IMG/VR virus record: IMGVR_UViG_3300050821_003884
Location: 16,898 to 80,897 of that record
Reading direction: 5' to 3' (one strand)
DNA: 64,000 bases
Origin: a virus
Positions 63,301-64,000 of the stretch are shown piece after piece. The notes under the pieces were generated by a model, which saw only the letters and a program-made list of their open reading frames with translations, was not told the origin of the DNA and searched no databases. The translations under genes and the position numbers were made by a program. Within the stretch, counting starts at the first letter, position 1, and the number at the start of each line of letters is the position of its first letter.

Positions 63301-63957
63301 ACGGTGGCAAACACCACACTGATCGACAACTATTCCGGAGCCGTTGATTTAAACGCGTATCTCACCTGTGTCCATACGAAGGGCAACACTGGCGGCGAGA
63401 CGGTCATGGCGACCGCGTTCAATAACGTATCACCAGCGCCGACCTATACCCTGACGACTAACTATGCGTGGTATTGCGCGACGAACAGCCGCACTGTCAA
63501 CCTTACATTTGCGTTTACACTCACGCTTCTTGTGCCCGAGACGATCTTCGTTGATGCCGTGCTTACCGTCTTTCAGGGCGCGGCTGGCTCAGCCGGTTCA
63601 TTTCTCTACACCGGCCCCGTCCCGCTCTATCTGCCCACCAACGGAACGCCTTACAGCACTCCCATTCTAGCCACCACTCAAGGCAATACGCTGGTTTCGC
63701 CAGTAGTGCTGTCTGGAGTGACTGGCAGCATCGGCGGTAGCGCTCTGGCGGCGGGAGCCTGCGCCACCGGAACCGCGTCCATCACCGGCGCGACGGTGGG
63801 GGAAGTAGGACAGGCTATGGCTGCGGACGGCACGTTTCAGGCAGGCTACGTGGTGTCGGCAGGGGGAACGGCGGCAGGTACAGCAACTGTGAACGTATGC
63901 GCGATTGTGGCGGGAACGCCGACAGCGAAGACGTACAACGTTCGCTTGTTGCCTTAA
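60313..63957 (+). CDS. Tail spike / beta-helix protein with signal peptide
   Basis: This 1214-aa protein starts with a signal-like sequence MKWLWAILLLLSPVLARA, then a beta domain to about 130. A pectate-lyase-like entry follows: DIRNPQYAGGADPTGVADSSNAVLAAYADL, then LYVPTGTYIMTK and CIVGDSGSNS. The long middle is repetitive beta-strand sequence of a right-handed helix. The C-terminal 200 residues are Gly/Ala/Thr-rich. Such proteins bind or cut host surface polysaccharide. The signal peptide is unusual for a virion spike; export to the envelope before assembly is an open possibility. Confidence 0.75.
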   Translation: MKWLWAILLLLSPVLARAQTAAPISGFCVNGAKPAITSGLPSSNYNQNLIPRCTVQVFLAGSTNPATIYADQNKTPLTNPFTANTDGSWTFYVVAPTTQGTNQAYDVTLSGGIAPNVYTLPRTLSSLSLGGGGGATPAAPPSGSFQLNLNNVFASDQLAMWDFTKKQAQFYDVAAQRPKVDIRNPQYAGGADPTGVADSSNAVLAAYADLVAHPSATGVYPCLYVPTGTYIMTKTLRVTNPSFCIVGDSGSNSILRMMDPTVNLITIKAGGMTKGYLANFQLQGNGHLSSGTLLEVDDSYPVMTNGLVFVNNGGRCLALNGGAERFRAYDAVFWNCRWSLVESGNTNENKFSGLLVLNPGSDTGNYSWNVNAVNGVWPGPNLGQPVAATWAASTFYPHNAIVSDGSTNCSGGACNQQMTSASQICGATPPPYGAADGSTASDGVCTWANISRRTLVRPENHAAIVLSGQNNTIDGACSVKALIDQSGIIFGGETGVVSNCYFEGFLVKVPNHSVQTQGPLDHFVGTSTLNVGGLVASITNSQWMGPYRNDPADAQAVNIGGALVYVIVPIDYDAGSSAPSAVPGVAKNQYEYINVGAAASDGKLYIVNRNQSGSTAPANTTWLANNYFFFQYIGQGAGPVHYKNNHLEATQAPAAGYAILGTDNDNPAAEVLLGQEVDGQIIKGPGQGTRFPGMTNLFGTREIDLDGNITRTGPWDQGSIKAPIYGVVEMPMTTYTPFSSPTTSNWLYTTAPIIGTFHHIPTAWPGGNYSTYTLDYLNGFIGGADSSGTVFNHFYLRTAVGANNAEAQVFTNQYCFQDTPPASGGTTQANHQFCFQGDPAFGASTGFYINYFSAGGMRKAFGVSPNASLDAVFSTGRYYNFSNQFLVDPAGETASPSRGLGALVGYQDGLAVQGKSNAGADSNPVFDVATNDLTHLMTVLNNGNATIGATSQGMMSNRVRNSYNFAAATWTTTNSPTITPGQTDGWGGTTGTKIVSTVANTTLIDNYSGAVDLNAYLTCVHTKGNTGGETVMATAFNNVSPAPTYTLTTNYAWYCATNSRTVNLTFAFTLTLLVPETIFVDAVLTVFQGAAGSAGSFLYTGPVPLYLPTNGTPYSTPILATTQGNTLVSPVVLSGVTGSIGGSALAAGACATGTASITGATVGEVGQAMAADGTFQAGYVVSAGGTAAGTATVNVCAIVAGTPTAKTYNVRLLP

Positions 63958-63978
63958 GTGAGTTTTTGGGAGAAGGAA

Positions 63979-64000
63979 ATGAAGAAGCTCTGGGCGTTGC
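63979..64000 (+). CDS. Partial CDS, 5' end only (runs off right edge)
   Basis: The ATG follows GGGAGAAGGAA; only MKKLWAL is visible, a beginning like the signal peptides of the preceding four tail-region genes. It probably encodes another exported or tail protein. Confidence 0.5.

Overview
The window looks like part of a tailed-phage genome (Caudoviricetes), or of a phage-plasmid or integrated prophage. The bulk is GC-rich. It contains a terminase large subunit, portal, scaffold, major capsid protein, head-tail proteins, lysozyme, holin-like protein and tail spike, all on the + strand. No ribosomal or core metabolic genes are present. The host cannot be named from the sequence. Uma2 proteins, VapBC, Sec signal peptides and strong Shine-Dalgarno sites point to a Gram-negative soil or environmental bacterium, with Acidobacteria a guess only. 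Genes run off both ends, so the replicon is larger than the window.

Layout. (1) 1-27.0 kb: about 60 small genes, all on the - strand, mostly unknown. Recognisable ones are a serine recombinase, a VapB/VapC pair plus a fused antitoxin, two Uma2 proteins, a nucleotidyltransferase-like protein, a protein with an AcrVA2-like C-terminus, a ParB-like protein, and a MoxR-type AAA / DUF3150 / VWA-peptidase trio. These genes share a conserved 20-30 nt leader that merges a palindrome-like core with the ribosome-binding site. At least five transcription starts share a palindromic promoter/operator. (2) 27.0-29.0 kb: a 2 kb gene-poor region between the two divergent gene blocks, with a DnaA-box cluster; it is a candidate origin and regulatory region. 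(3) 29.0-30.2 kb: three small + strand genes. (4) 30.2-34.05 kb: an array of roughly 70 units with a strict 36-bp period. Each unit has two conserved 8-nt cores separated by two variable segments of about 10 nt. The array surrounds a 338-aa Nop/IS110-like protein. This matches the architecture of TIGR-Tas (tandem interspaced guide RNA) systems, here with a Tas protein that carries no visible nuclease domain. It is the most exciting system in the window. (5) 34-43.4 kb: small early or middle + strand genes, including zinc ribbons, a J-domain protein, an HTH regulator and a homing-endonuclease-like protein. (6) 43.4-64 kb: the virion module from a repeat protein and terL through portal, capsid and adaptor to modular exported proteins, lysis genes and a beta-helix tail spike.

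How it fits together. The left arm looks like host-takeover and maintenance functions (partition, toxin-antitoxin, recombinase, possible anti-defence). The centre holds the candidate origin and the putative RNA-guided system. The right arm builds the particle and lyses the cell. At three places in the right arm a candidate promoter is followed 45-60 nt later by an intrinsic terminator and then a gene block, which suggests antitermination control of late genes. Several consecutive proteins of the tail region start with Sec signal peptides, which is unusual for virion genes.
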